Source: Pontederia crassipes
Lineage: Eukaryota > Streptophyta > Magnoliopsida > Commelinales > Pontederiaceae
NCBI GenBank assembly: GCA_030549335.1
Contig: CM060195.1
Location: forward strand, 48,056,991 to 48,120,990
Length of the DNA stretch: 64,000 bases
Reading direction: 5' to 3'
Below the pieces are notes generated by a model. The model saw only the letters and a program-made list of their open reading frames with translations, searched no databases and was not told the DNA's origin. The position numbers were made by a program, and so were the translations under genes. Below are positions 35,398-48,253 of this stretch, piece after piece (position 1 is the first letter of the stretch; the number at the start of each line of letters is the position of its first letter).

Positions 35398-38300
35398 CTA
35401 AGATAATTGTTGTATTGTTCTAGGAGATCGCATTCTGCCATTCGGGAGCTGGAAAAGTGTTTGTGAGTCTGATTCAATGTGTAGCTGAGTAATATGATGT
35501 TGGATGCAGAATTGGATCCCCGCCAAGATGGCCCCTGCCTCAAACTCCAAAGCCGAGTTGCAACGCCGCGCGAGGGCCCCTACATCATAGAAGGAAGAAT
35601 CATGAGAGCGAATGATGAAACCGATACCACTAGGATGCATGCTATCCAGAAAAGAATCATCAGTATTTAGTTTCCACCACCCCGCATTAGGGGGCTCCCA
35701 CCGGGCCAGCATGTGGCCTTGGGGGTGAGGTGCCTCAGGTATTTGGCTTCTAATACATTCATGATAGCTAGACAGAGCTTTCTGCCAAATCGACCGAGCG
35801 GTTGTCAACTTGGAACGGAATAAAGCTTCATTCCGGGCAGACCAAATTCCCCCAAAAGAAAAAAGTCAGAATATATCTCAATTTTAACTTTGTACTAGGA
35901 TTCAGTGTGGAACCTTCAGCAAGCCAGGTCCCGGCATGCCACTGATTGAAAAGTTCAAAGTTAAAATTAAGCTCGGATTGGGCAATGGACCAGAGGGATA
36001 AAGAGAAAGGGCAGGAGAAAAATAGATGGTCCACGGTCTCCAAGTGATTGCCACAAAGTTTACAGGCAGAATTACACGAGGGAATGAAATGCAATATAAC
36101 ATCATACGTAGAAAGTCGCATGTGCATTAGTTTCCAAAGGAAGATGTGAATCTTTGGTGCAACTTTGATCTGCCATAAGGTGTTCCAAGCTAGCCGTCCA
36201 GGCAAGGCGGGTGGTAAAGAGTTATCTACTATGAATCTGTAAACTGAGTTAGCCTTAGGAATCCCATAGGTATCCTTCACTCAGTGCCAAGTGTCATCAT
36301 AGGCATGAGCAGGTAAATAGACAGCAGTAATACAATTAAGTAGGTCAGAACCAAATATGTTAGCAAGCAATTGAACATTCCAGCAGTTATCACTAATTAG
36401 CTCATTCACTTTCATAGAGTAAGATATCATATTAACATTGATATAGGTAGGCATCCAAGCAAGAGGGGTGGGGAATATCCACGGATCAAAGAAGACAGAA
36501 GTGTTGTTACCATTGCCAATTTGAATTTGTAGTTCTAATTTAATTTTGTCTAAAGTCTGGAGGATAACTTTTTAGCTCCATGCCATTGACCCAGAAAAAT
36601 GCAGAGGGGTGCACATGCCCATACTTGTGTGTAACTAATTGCACCCATGGATTGTTCTTATTGTTTATCAAATCGAGAGCCCTCTTAGCTAATAAGGAGG
36701 TCCGGATGTGAGTTAAATTCTTAATACCTAGACCCCCACAAATTTTAGGTAATTGAATAGTCTCCCAATTGATGAGATGAGTCCTCCTCTTACCCCCACT
36801 TGGATCCCAGAAGAAAGATTTATTATGCTTTTCAATTGCTTCAAGGATGCCCTTAGCCATATAGGTGGAGCTCATAGCATGCACAGGGATGGAATTAATA
36901 ATAGAGTTTATAAGAGTGGCTTTACCAGTCTGATTGAGGAGTAATTGTTTCCACCCAGCAATTCTAATTGTGATTTTATCCATAAGTGATTTCTGATTCC
37001 TAGCAGGTATATATTTGTATGAAATTTGAACGCCAAGATATGAAAAAGGGTAAGAGCCCGTTTTAAAGTTGAGTATGTTCTGAATTATGTGCTTTCTGTG
37101 AGTGGCCAGTTTGGGTGGATAGGAGATCTCAGATTTGTTATAGTTTATCTTCTGATTGGTCAAGCCCTTATAGTCAGTAAGGATAGCTTTGAGGATCTTA
37201 CAGTTATGCTTAGTTGCAGCAATGCAAATGAGAAGGTCATCAACATACATTAAATGACTTACACTGAATGTATTTATCGAGAAAGGAATTAGAGATCTAC
37301 TAGTGATGTGTTGGTTCATCAGTGATGTGAACACTTGTGAGACTAGGATGAATAGATAAGATGAGAGGGGGTCTCCTTGCCTGATGCCCCTATTATTGGT
37401 GAATGGTTGAGAGGCAACCCCATTTATGTTGCAAGTAAAGTATGAGGACCTAATACAAGTGAGCACCCAATGTATGAAGATGAGAGGGAAATCCATACGA
37501 GTTAGAATTTGCTCAACAGTAGTTCAAGAAACCCTGTCTAAGGCCTTCTTCATATCAACTTTTAAGAGGAGGAATTTTTTTCTACCTAGAGTAATGGAAT
37601 GAGCAAGTTCTTGAGCTAGCATGATGTTGTCTTGGATAAATCTTTGGGTGATAAAAGTAGATTGGGCAGGATCAATGAGACTATCAAGGGTGGGTTTTAA
37701 TCTCTGGGTGAGGATCTTGGTGGTGATCCTATAATACATTGCAAAGTGAAATGGGTCTATAGTCAGTGACCTTAGAGGGGTGTGCATTTTTAGGGATGAA
37801 TACAAGAGATGTGTTAGATCAGGTCAGGGGAAGAGTATTTTCAATTAGGGCTTTCCTAACGTGATTGCAAATGTCAATACCAATTATGTCTCAATAGTTC
37901 TTGTAAAATTCCACAGTGAAGCCATCAGGAACATGGGCCTTCCCAAGTCCTAAGCTCCAAAAGGAGTTCTTGATCTCCTCATTTGAGATAGGGGCAATTA
38001 AGTGATCCACCCAAGTGGGATTGAGTTTTGGCATATGAGACCAAGTGATGATGTTAGGGGGGAGGATTTCAGGGCCCCATAAGGTTTTGTAATGGTTTAC
38101 AAAGGCAGTTCTGATTTGTTCCTCATTTGTAATTAGGAGCCCCTCAGAGGAGGTGATAGAGTGGATGTGGTTATGTTTTGATCTGATGATGATTGACACG
38201 TGGAAAAACTTGATTTTCTTGTCACAATGCTTCAGCCAATTAACTCTAAATTTGGACCACCACTTGATGCTTATTTGCTTAAGAAGAGCAAGATGCTTAT

Positions 38301-39287
38301 TGTAGGTAGCTCTTAGTGTGATTAATTCATTATCCATCAGACCTAACCTCTCATCCTTGTGTTCAAGCATAGATATGAGCACCTGGGCTTCCTGGGCCTT
38401 TTCTTCTAATTTACCTGACACATCCTTATTTCATTTAATAGTTTTTACTTTGATGTTATATAGGGTGTCGTCAAGGTCCTAATGATTAGGGGGGATCCGG
38501 GTCCATTCTCTCCTCACAATCTCCTTAGGTTCATTGTATTCAAACCAAAATGTTTCATACTTAAAAGATTTAGGTTTCCTGATATGATAATTAGTTATTA
38601 GAAGAAGAGGAGAATGGTCAGAAGCAGAACGAGGTAAGGTTCGTAGCCTGATGTCAGGATATGACATCAGCCAATGACTATTGACTAGCAGACGGTCCAG
38701 CCTACACAGGATTCTAGCATTACCCGATCTATTGTTACACCATGTAAATCTAGATCCCTGCGGGCAGAGATCACAGAGTCCTTGAATGTGGATAAGGTTT
38801 CTGAGAGCTTGTATTGATTTTGTAAGTTTGAAGACAGCACCCCCCTTTTTGTCGTGGGGAGTGATAAGAGAATTTAGATCGCCAATGAGGACCCACATAA
38901 TATTTTCCAAGTCAAGATTAGTAAGATCATTCTACAGATTTTGACGTATCAGAGGGAGAGTACTAGCATATATGCAAGAGAGCAGAAAAGACGAGTTATT
39001 ATGAGTAACGACTATATGTAAGATTTGAGGTGAGGCATGGAGCGGTGTCACCTGGGTATTACAGTTCTGCCATGCCACAAGTATGCCGCCAGATGCGCCG
39101 GTGCGGCCAGGAAGTGTCCCGACCAAGCATGGCCCATGAGGCGGATGACCCGAGCGGAATCGCGCTGATTTGTGTGTGTTTCTAGGAGGACTAAGATGTT
39201 AGGTTTGTGTTGCTTGATCATCTCCGTGAGGCGGTCCCTGACCTTGCTACGACCCGCCCCGCGGCAATTCCAACTGATGATCTTCAT
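35398..39287 (-). pseudogene. LINE ORF2 (endonuclease, reverse transcriptase, RNase H)
   Basis: In order on the minus strand: endonuclease start MKIISWNCRGAGRSKVRDR (39287) with LVLLETHTN, GDLNSLITPHDKKGG near 38880 and SDHSPLLL near 38600; reverse transcriptase with VPDGFTVEFYKNY (near 37900; the usual KAPGPDG is altered), GIRQGDPLSSYLFI and active site MYVDDLLI (near 37240; both Asp kept); zf-RVT with WKLMHMRLSTYDVIL and CKLCGNHLETVDHLFFSC (near 36050-36170); RNase H WWKLNTDDSFLDS and LHIESDSQTL (35398-35700) with the D-E-D residues present. At least seven breaks interrupt it. Confidence 0.93.
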
Positions 39288-39962
39288 TTGGCCCCAAAAG
39301 GGGAGCCAGGTTGTACAACCTGCATAGGAACAGAAGAGTATAAGTCAGTTGTGATAGAGGTAGTGATTTTCTTACCTTTCGGGGTTTTTTTGGCCGCAAT
39401 ACGCCTTTGAGTCTGGAGCTCTGGAAGCTTAACAGTTGTAGTTCTCCGCTTGCGAGACGACGCAGAGGCCCAGCAAGCAGGGGTATGAGGTCGACGTCCG
39501 GCCCCTCATCGTCCGAGATAGCAGGAGAGGAAGCTGGCGTCTGGCGGTCCGGCAGGGTGAACCGTGAGAGCACCTGATGAACCAGTGCCTGGTGTTAGTC
39601 CGTCGCCGAGGTCCGAGGCTACCGAGATGAGAACGGCGCACCTGGCGATGTTGTAGATTCAGAAGTGGGTAGGGTTTGCTCAGTGCGCGACGTATACGGA
39701 GGTAATGAGGGTGATGCCTAGGTGATCTGTTCCACGTGTACCCTGATCCGAGGGTTGGATGTTGAATGAGTGGTGGATGGTTCCAAGCGTTGTGGGCCAT
39801 TCGATGCAGCAGACGTGTCATCTGAGCCGTTCGCACTTGACCTAGATCCGGAGCCACCCAGGCCGTTGGATCGACAGTCCTGTTGATCAGACCACGGGGC
39901 GTTCGAGATAAAGGAGCCATTGATGCACGACCGAGCGGTAGGGATCTCCGTACCAGGACCGT

Positions 39963-41002
39963 TCAGATCAGGAATCCGGGCACAAGTAGCCGGCGCACGA
40001 GTAGCCGACGGCGACGGCGGTGGCCCCGCCTGTCGCTGCCCAGACGCCGCTTGACAGTGCGACGACCTTCCCATCGGAGCCTAGAGCCATGGCCCGAAGA
40101 GCAAGACCCCCCTGGAGATCTCCGCCGTCGGCACCGAGTGCAGCGGTGGCCGAGGGTACTGCACCGATAGCAAAGGATAGGCAGACCCTCATACTGGACG
40201 CGCTGGAAGTATTTCTGGCCGTCAGGGTGCTTCATCCAGATACCCTGCTTCACCGACGACGCACGATCAAGATCAACGCAGATACGGGCATACTCACATT
40301 CATCCAAGATCTCGTCCACACGCAGAGGTGTTTCGAAGTGCTTGGCAATGCAAACAATCGTCGGAGTACTCCGCAGCTTGAAAGGGAGACCCGAGAGCCT
40401 AATCCAGAAAGGTGACGAGGTGATGGATTCTTCCTCCGGCCGAAAGAACGGGCGTGGGATGGATACATCGAGAATGTGACCGGCGACCGTCCAAGGACCA
40501 CTAGTAAGAACCTGCATACGATCCACATTAGATTCAAAGTGGAAGATGACATGAAAGTTACCTACTTGGACAATGTGAAATGCGGATGAGAGTTTCCAGA
40601 TGCTCGGAAGTTCACGGCGAAGGGATGCCATGGAGCTACCATCGCCGACAGATCGGGCGATGAGGCACTGTTGTAGCTCCTCGATTCTACATGCGAGCGG
40701 GATTTCTACTTCTTCAGTAATAGTCTCCTTGAGGCTTCGGAGCTGATTTTGGGACATCAATGGTGGCGCATGGGCACACTGGTTTCGTCGGACTATGTTT
40801 GCCAGGAAGGTCGCTGGGTAAGATTTGCTACAGATATGCCAGCATCAGCCGGCAGAGTTGAGGCAGGGAGCATATCGAAATCGAGGGGGTGATTGGGCAT
40901 GGTAACTCGATCACGAACGCCGCTGGAGAGAAGGTTCGACGAAGGGAAGGAGTTGGAGGGAGGTGGTGGAGGATCTGAAGGTTCCGGTGAGGTAGGATTC
41001 AT
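39963..41002 (-). pseudogene. LINE ORF1 (DUF4283 nucleic-acid-binding protein)
   Basis: ORF1 of plant L1 elements binds the element RNA. The best start is the ATG at 41002 (MNPTSPEPSDPPPPP), open to 40793. After a frame break the frame from 40760 has the DUF4283 core (FHIVQVGNFHVIFHFES, LTSGPWTVAGHILDV, PFWIRLSGLPFKLRS) and then a knuckle CYRCSTLGHRCTRC, in which the spacing CX2CX4HX4C would need a Cys in place of the residue seen, so it looks imperfect. The Pro/Ser-rich N-terminus is typical. Probably inactive. Confidence 0.85.
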
Positions 41003-41108
41003 GGTCGGGAAGATGGCAAATGGGAGGTGGCACCACCGGCGAGGAGTCGCCGGGGATGGGCGCACGAGAGGTTGGATGTTTGGTTCAAAAGCTTCAGAAA
41101 GCAATGTT

Positions 41109-41523
41109 GCAAGGCCTGCATAATATATACATCGGATGCTGCAACTATTATTTCATTTCTAACCTCCAGATGAGACAAACGTGTTGGTAAGGGAAAAGTG
41201 ATAGTAATTCTGGGGTAGAATGATCACTGCATTAATTTGGTATTTGAATCAGATTGGGAAGAGTAGCAGCACGACCAACAGCAGTTAAGAAACACATTAT
41301 TTAGCTGTCTTCCCTCCGTGCAATCAAGTTTCAGAATGCAATGGTGACTGCAACTAATCATGCAGTAAGAAAAGAGATTCCAAAGGGCAAGAACAATTTT
41401 TGTTGAAATTTTTCAGCAGATTTCACTTGCATTTCCCCCGAATTTCTAGCGATGCAAAACAGAACAGAAGGATAACAAAGTGAGTGAAACAAAGTTTCCT
41501 GGATCACAGACCGCTATTTAGCT
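41109..41523 (-). other. XYL1 3' flank, probable 3' untranslated region
   Basis: The 415 bp between the XYL1 stop codon and the LINE target duplication. On the minus strand an AATAAT word near 41147 is a possible weak polyadenylation signal. The transcript could also extend into the LINE. Confidence 0.5.
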
Positions 41524-44500
41524 TTACTTTTGCAGTCCCGTCATCTTCCAGGACATGGTAAACTTCTTGCCCAGAGGCAATGCGAGTCCTCCGACCTCAA
41601 TAGTCATACTTGTTCTCTTTATTCCACCTTCCAGCTTCGCTGGAAGCTCCGAAGGAGATTGCTTAATGGAGACGTTTGAAGTGTCTGCCAGGGGCTCGCC
41701 CTCCACCTCAATAGCGAGCCCTTGGCCAACTCCTTGCAGTCCCAACACCTTCACCTTTTCAATCAGCAGCCCTTTCTGCATGCTGAAACTGCCCATTTCC
41801 ACTTGAGACCACACTGTCACCTTCTTCTCACGAACGCTGGCGTAGAACTCGACGTAGGACGCCTGTCCCTCGACAAGTTTCATCTCCGGGCGCTCGTCGT
41901 CGTCCACGTAAACCTTTCCTGTCGCGTCGCCCTCTGTGGCTCCGTGAGGGAACGCGACGACGAGAGTGAACGGGGTCGCCCTCGCCTCCTTGGAGATCAT
42001 TCCACCTCGTTGCATCGGCAGTATGGTGTTCTGATACACGTGCACGTTGATCTCGTACAGAGACGCAGGAAGAGTCACGTAGCGCTCATCCTTGGAGACC
42101 ACGGCCTGGGTCATGTCGAACAAGCTGTACCAAGATCCTGGGGGGAACATGACCTTTACAGATGTTGCGCCCTCCTTGAGTACGGGCGACACCATGACGC
42201 TGCTCCCGAGCAAGAACTGAGTGCTGAGGCCGTAGCTCGCGGTGAAGTTGGGGAAGGAGAAGAAGACGGGCCTTGCGACAGGGGCGCCCGTCGTGTGAGC
42301 CTCGTAGTTCAAGGTGTACAGATACGGGAGAAGCCTGTATCTTAGGCCTAATGCGTTGCGGGCGGACCTGGCCACCGACTTCCATTGGTAAAGCTCCTGC
42401 CTCGGCGAAGCAAAGTTAGCATGATCCCTCGAGAAGGGGTAGAACGCGCCAAGCTCAATCCAACGGTTGCAGAGCTCCTCCGTGGGCTGCGGATAGAACC
42501 CACATATATCTGAACCAACCATCGGCATGCCGAAGATTCCAAAATTCAGCATGGTGGATATCGAGTAGCGGAGGTCCTGCCATGTACCCTTGTTGTCACC
42601 CGTCCAGTGCGCGGCATAAGCTCCGGAGCCGACGAAGGTGGAGCGAGACAGAATGAAGGGCCGCTTCCCTTCGATGCCGAGAAGTCCCTTGTGAGTGGCA
42701 ATGGCCTGTGAGAAGCCGTACAGACTGTGCGCATTGTATTCCAGCACGCCATTGTAGTGTTCCGCGCTCGTGGCGATGGTTTTGAAGCCCAAGGGGACAT
42801 GAGAGCCCGACGCATTGATCTTGTAAGGTGGCTCGTCCCATCTTGTACTCGTTATGTTCTTGCAATCTAAGCAGCAAATCCACGGCGTAGTAGAAGCAGG
42901 ATCAGGGCACAGATGCGTCGTCGGCAGCTCGCACTTCCCTGTGCAGAAGTTTGATGCTTCGTTCATGTCGATCCAGAGGCCATCAACCGGCACGAGCTGA
43001 TGAAACCGGGCGATCTCATCGACCCACCATGCCACTCCATTGGGGTTCAGGTAGTCCGGGAAGTAGACAGGCCCAGGCCACACCTGTGCTAAGTAGGGCT
43101 TTCCTTCGTACTTGATGAACACATCCTTGGCCATTCCTCTCTGGTAGACGCCATAACTGGAGTTGACAGCGATCCCGGGATCAATGAGCACGATGTACTT
43201 CATGCCCTGCGAGTGGATGTTGTCGAGGAACTTGAGGAGCTCCGGTCGTGGGTAGTTGACCGGGTCGAGCGTGAAGTCCTTGGCCGCGTCCATGTGGTCG
43301 TCGTCGTTCCAGATCACGTCGAGCGGGATCTGCGCTTCCTTGTACCCCTCGACAACTCCCTCCACCACAGAGAGGTTCCTGTAGCCCCACCTGCATTGAT
43401 GAAAACCTGCACACAGCGGACACAAAAGTGTGACAATTCAATGCATGCACAAGGAGAAATATCAAACTCATGAATGCATGCATTTGCTATCAGAAATCAC
43501 ATTGCCATTGAAAAAAAAAAGAAGAACAGGAAATCATGATGAAGTCAAAGTAGGAGGATGGGCGAACATGAACATGGTATTGGAAGCATTTAGTGTGGTC
43601 TCAATATTCAGATCATTTTAACCTTCCATAGTAAACGTATTAAATAGATGGCCAGAAATGTCAACTTTTAATAGGGACGGCGGGCAGATGGTAATTGGCA
43701 TGGTGGCAATTAATGTACTCGAGTGATTAAAGGACAGAGCTCCTCCTTCAAAGGAATGGAACTAGTTTGAAGCAACAGAGGCAAACTTGGTCTGGGCCCT
43801 CGAAATTATTCCTTCATTTGTTTTGTGAGGAGGTGCAAATTAATTCACTTCGTTTCGAGCATGATGACAACTAGAAACATCAACTACAAGGGCCTAGAAA
43901 TGAATGCATGCCACTGATACTTAGAACTACTAACTGCCACATGACGACCAAGTAGTTTCAGATAACACAAGTCCCCATCACATTAATTGAGAATTTGAGA
44001 TGTACAACTCACCGAAAGCCCAGTAGGGCATAGGAGCAGGGCGGCCGATCATAGCTGTGTACTGATCCACGACTGCCAAAGGCGACGGCCCGCTGAAGTA
44101 GTAGAAGTCGAACAGCCCTCCGATGACCTTGTAGGTGAGTGAGCTCCCCGTGTAGAACACGTCCATCCCGTTGCTGTTCAGCAACAGAACACCATGAGCA
44201 GAGGGCTCGCCGTCGACGTTCCTCAAGTCCATGTAGACCGGGTGCGACCCGTAGAGGTCGCTGTTAAGATTGATGGCCGAGATGTCGGTGGTGTACAGGG
44301 TGTAGGGATCGTTCGGCCGGAGCTTGATGCCGCCGGGCTGCGTGTTCTCTCCGAGGCCGTAGAGCGACGCGGCCTTGGGCAGGTGGGTGGAGATCTCAAG
44401 GTACTGGTTCTTGAACACAAAGGTCCCGTAGCTGGAGTCGAAGAGGGTCTGCCCGTTGGACTTCCTCTTCACGGCGAAGGCGAAGGGGTCCGATGTGTAG

Positions 44501-45715
44501 CTGAACACCAACTCCTCTCCGGCGTACTCTGCGGCCGTGAAGGGTGTGCCCGAGGCTTTCCCCGGCAGCGGCGGTCGCTCCCGAGGGAGCAGGTCGTAGG
44601 GCACCTCCCATCTCTCCTTCTCCGCATCAGTTATTTGCACCCTTAGACGATCTCCGGTCTCATGCCTAAGTTTGATTGAAAAAGTGGGGTTAAGATACCT
44701 CTGTGTCCATGTTAAAAAAACGTTCTTTGTTTTTTACAAGAGAATCTTACTTCGTCTACATCTCTTTATTATATAAAAAAAGTAAAATAGATGGTAAACC
44801 CTGCTGATTACAATTGTTATTAGCCAATGAATGGGTCGTTGAGCTATTGACTGATTCCCTAATAAATGATTTAGAATGTGCAGTTGCTCTGGCATTCAAA
44901 TCTTCCGAGTTCTGGGAGGTGTCATACTCATCTCTCTGTCAACAACTACTGAAACTTTTTTTATATATGTATAACAGAAAGCATGTAAACTCTTTCTTTA
45001 CTTTCCTTCGTTCTCGCCCACAAAATTGGTTTAGAAGAACCACTAGGAATTTTTCATCAGTGTAGAAAGTCCAAAGGAATAAGACAACTTCAATGACCAA
45101 AAGATGCGGAGACAGTTACTTTTTCCCAAGTTCTTAGCAGAAATATTGTAGTTATCGGTGGATTCCATCACTACTTACAAGGCCTGAAAAGTGAAAAGCC
45201 GAGACACGAAAGGGAAACAAAGGAAACAGTCTGATTATCAGCCACAAAATGAGAATGAGGTGCCGAAAAAAAAAATTTCTTCATGCGAGTCATTTCCCTG
45301 TAAACTAATGAAAAGAAGAAACAGAGGAAAAGAAAGATAAGAAAAAAACAATGAAAAAGGTCACCATCAAACCAAATGTCATCAGCATTTTGCTTAACTT
45401 CTGCAAATGAACACTCCTGAGAAAGAAAAAAAAAACGAAAAGCAAAGATACGATCCTCTGAATGATATCATTTCCTTACTTGACAAAGAGCCTGAGGCGG
45501 GGAATATCAGGGCCATAAACCGTAGTGAGCTGCTTCACTTGGAGGTATCCAACCAGTCCTCCCCCATTTGGGCTCTCCACAACGGACACCAAGCGGTAGC
45601 CATAGCCGACCTTCTGCGGTTGGCTTGCAGCGCCTTTATGGAGGCAGAAGAGGAGGAAGAAGAAGACGGCAAGACATGGCGCGAGACGTTGCAGGAGGGC
45701 AGATGGATGCCTCAT
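41524..45715 (-). CDS. XYL1: Alpha-xylosidase, glycoside hydrolase family 31
   Basis: Removes alpha-xylose from the non-reducing end of xyloglucan oligosaccharides in the cell wall. Three exons on the minus strand: 45715-45480, 44665-44013 and 43406-41524. Both introns are GT-AG (phase 2 and phase 1), and the joins restore [19 protein letters not shown] and [14 protein letters not shown]. The total of 2772 bp encodes 923 residues, close to the ~915 of Arabidopsis XYL1. A signal peptide covers about residues 1-31. The nucleophile is Asp443 in [13 protein letters not shown] and the acid/base is Asp567 in HWTGDN. A Cys-rich insert (about 451-480) and similarity along the whole length favour XYL1 over a general alpha-glucosidase. 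No disruption is seen, so the gene appears functional. An L1 LINE starts 415 bp after the stop codon. Confidence 0.95.
43407..44012 (-). other. XYL1 intron 2
   Basis: 606 bp, donor TTTCG|GTGAGTT and acceptor GTGCAG|GTTTTCATC, phase 1. The joined codon gives the Gly of the conserved [10 protein letters not shown]. Confidence 0.95.
44666..45479 (-). other. XYL1 intron 1
   Basis: 814 bp, donor AA|GTAAGG and acceptor CTTAG|GCATGAG, phase 2. Splitting and rejoining restores the Lys codon of FVKHETG. No transposon recognised inside. Confidence 0.93.
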
Positions 45716-45849
45716 TGGGGGGTGGAGCCTCCTTGAGGCTTCTGTGAACTGGGATGTGCGAGTGGAAAACGGGCAATGGTACTACTGTGGTGGCTATACG
45801 AGCACCATTACCAGTGTGCTGTTGGGAGAGTGAAGCAAAGAGTTAGGAG

Positions 45850-45857
45850 TAGATATA
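45850..45857 (-). promoter_or_regulatory. Candidate TATA box of XYL1
   Basis: TATATCTA on the minus strand, 135 bp upstream of the start codon. A start of transcription about 30 bp downstream would leave a 5' leader of about 100 bp. Confidence 0.45.
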
Positions 45858-48192
45858 GGAAGAAGGATGAGCACCTTGACAGGGCTCGGAAATGTGACAG
45901 GCGCCTTGAGTCGCCATCCGCATCATCCAAAGCATGTGAACCCTTCTCCGCATGTGAAGCTTGTCCGAACCGAAAGGGACCCACGCAACCAAAAGGATAG
46001 GCCTGTGCTTTGCATGCCTTTGTTTTTTCTTTCTGCCCCTCTGCATTTTCCTTTGTTTCTATAGATTTCATTATGGAGGAATCAGGGTTTGTATCAGTCA
46101 CATCCTATGTCAACAAGATGGGTCAGAGTGTCTTGAGACAACACTCTGGAACAGCAAGTTTTTTCTTTTTTTTGGGATGACTCTATGCTCGATTGAAGGC
46201 TTGGCAGCTGTTACAACTTACAACTTACAACAAAGAAATGGTTGATTGAAACCTAAAATTATTTCCACCTGGTTTCCTTTTATTTACGGACTTAGGTCCA
46301 CGGATGTCCAGCACAGTGATACTGTTACATGCATATGAAAAAATAATTCAATATTGGGTTGAACGGAGTGATCAGCCATTCTTGTCGTTCAAGCAAGGTT
46401 TTAAATTTAAATTTTCGTGAATATAATTTTTTTTATTGAAAGTCTCATCCTTCTTTGTCAAACTTACCAGATAAGTTAAGTTGGATGATAGATAGACTTT
46501 TAATTTATAAATAATATCGTCGCTGTCAGAAAACTGTAGAGATGACAACAAAAAAATAAAAAAAATAATTCAATACCCGATTTACAATCCTTTCATCTAT
46601 TTTTGTATACTTGTAATTATTGCTTGCTATATGTTTAATAAGCCCAAAAAAGCCGCAGCTTTCCAACTATTATGCATGAACTGCTGAACTATATATATCA
46701 TTAAGAACAATTGGAAAAAAAAATATATTAAGAACATGTGCTGCCATCATCGTCAGTTTTCACGTCATGGATATCAAAGGCAAGTTTAATGGCTCATGGC
46801 CCACGGAACGGGACGCGATAGTGAATGCACATAAGAGATTTAGGGTCTTAAATAATTAACACCTACAAAGTTAATTTCAACGGACCTTCTAATCTATTAT
46901 TGATGAGAACTGGCCAGCAAATCCAAGTCATGACTTGTCTCTTCCGAATCTAACTCAGCAACATGAGTGATGGCTAGGAATAACGATGATTTCACCCAGT
47001 AAAACAAATTCACACCTTTTATTTTTCCATTTATTCCGCGTGGTCTCAAAAAAAAAAAAATCTTATGCATGCACATTGTAAGCTGCCAAGACTGCAAACA
47101 AGGTTGAGATTCAGATGTCGCTTTCCGATTGCATAATTGAGTGAAGTTAGATACACCTGGTCAATAATTTGTGTGACTTGTAAACAGCACACATTGGCAC
47201 ATGCATGCAAAGCTTCTTATAAAATATGACTGCGTATCTAATGTCACCTCCGCATTTTACGTCAACTCGACATCACAAGCTCGAAGTATACACAGACTAT
47301 TATGCAACTGCAAAACCTTGTCTCGGAAATCTAAGCTTTCTAGTTGCTAATTGACATGCTTGTTTCAACGTAGAGGGGAAGACATATACATTCATGTTAA
47401 TATAAGCTTTAGATGGCACACGTCGTAGACGAGAGTGCATGTCTACGTGGCGTCGGTGTTGGCAAACAAGTAAAATCGACTGTTACGGTGAGGACGATGG
47501 CATTTAAGGGCTACGTGCCGTGGTGCAATGCCATCTCACGTGCCATGTAAAAGAAAAGACAACAAAGTGAAGGATAAAAAAAGACACAAAAGAGGAGAAA
47601 GACGACACGGATCTTAAATTGGATCGTCCCTAATCGCAGTTTTGTCATCATTACAACATGGCCACCACGTGACGCCTCCTCCTTCCCATTTGGCCCATTA
47701 AACCCCAAACGACATAACGGCCCAATATAAAAAATTACGTGCCGGTGCCTCCATGTAGTTAGTTTATGGGGATTATTATTCTTTTCTCGTACTAATATCT
47801 TAAAACTTCTAGTGCAAATTTCGTTCATATATACACCACGCATTTTAATTACAGTAACTTCAAATAATATTAAAACTTATTATTTCTTTATTGCGAGATT
47901 AAACGGCTCATAATACATGAGAAAAAAAATCCACAATATCTCTTATTTGTTCATCCCTTCATAAAAAGTTACGAGTTTGATTCATACACTTCGTTAGGGG
48001 ACCGTAGACAGAACTTTTTTCTTTTCTTTTTTTTCCTTTTGCTACTTTTTGCAGCGAGGTCTTGGCAAAAATATCAAGCGATGGGCAGTGGACCTGGGAC
48101 GTGAAGTGAGCCATGCATGCGACTTCGCTGTTTCGCACTGCACCTCCCTCAATCATGTCAAGTGGACACGCTCATAGCCTCATACCCTACTC

Positions 48193-48194
<2 letters not shown>
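45858..48194. other. XYL1 upstream region and intergenic sequence
   Basis: No further gene supported. ACGT-core words cluster at about 47415-47760, including CACGTG at about 47535 and 47664, which could be regulatory. Several ORFs of 60-110 codons have no domain. Confidence 0.4.

Positions 48195-48249
<55 letters not shown>
48195..48249. repeat. (GA)n microsatellite
   Basis: About 27 uninterrupted GA units. Confidence 0.99.

Positions 48250-48253
<4 letters not shown>

Larger units (their letters stand above)
35186..41094 (-). mobile_element. Full-length but broken L1-type LINE with RNase H
   Basis: About 5.9 kb on the minus strand. The exact 14-bp duplication CAGAAAGCAATGTT occurs at 35172-35185 and 41095-41108, and an A8 tail (T-run at 35184-35191 on the plus strand) marks the 3' end. 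ORF1 has a DUF4283 domain and a zinc knuckle. ORF2 has an endonuclease, reverse transcriptase, zf-RVT and a plant RNase H (RVT_3 type). This layout fits the plant L1 lineage that acquired RNase H. Both ORFs carry several stops and shifts. The 5' end lies 415 bp beyond the XYL1 stop codon, in the same orientation. Confidence 0.95.

Noticed and set aside
41555-42885. Other-frame ORFs over XYL1 exon 3 (both strands, up to 207 codons)
   Set aside because: They are shadows of the GC-rich XYL1 exon; the minus-strand XYL1 frame has catalytic motifs and correct splice joins.
44194-44646. 150-codon plus-strand ORF over XYL1 exon 2
   Set aside because: Antisense shadow of a verified exon.
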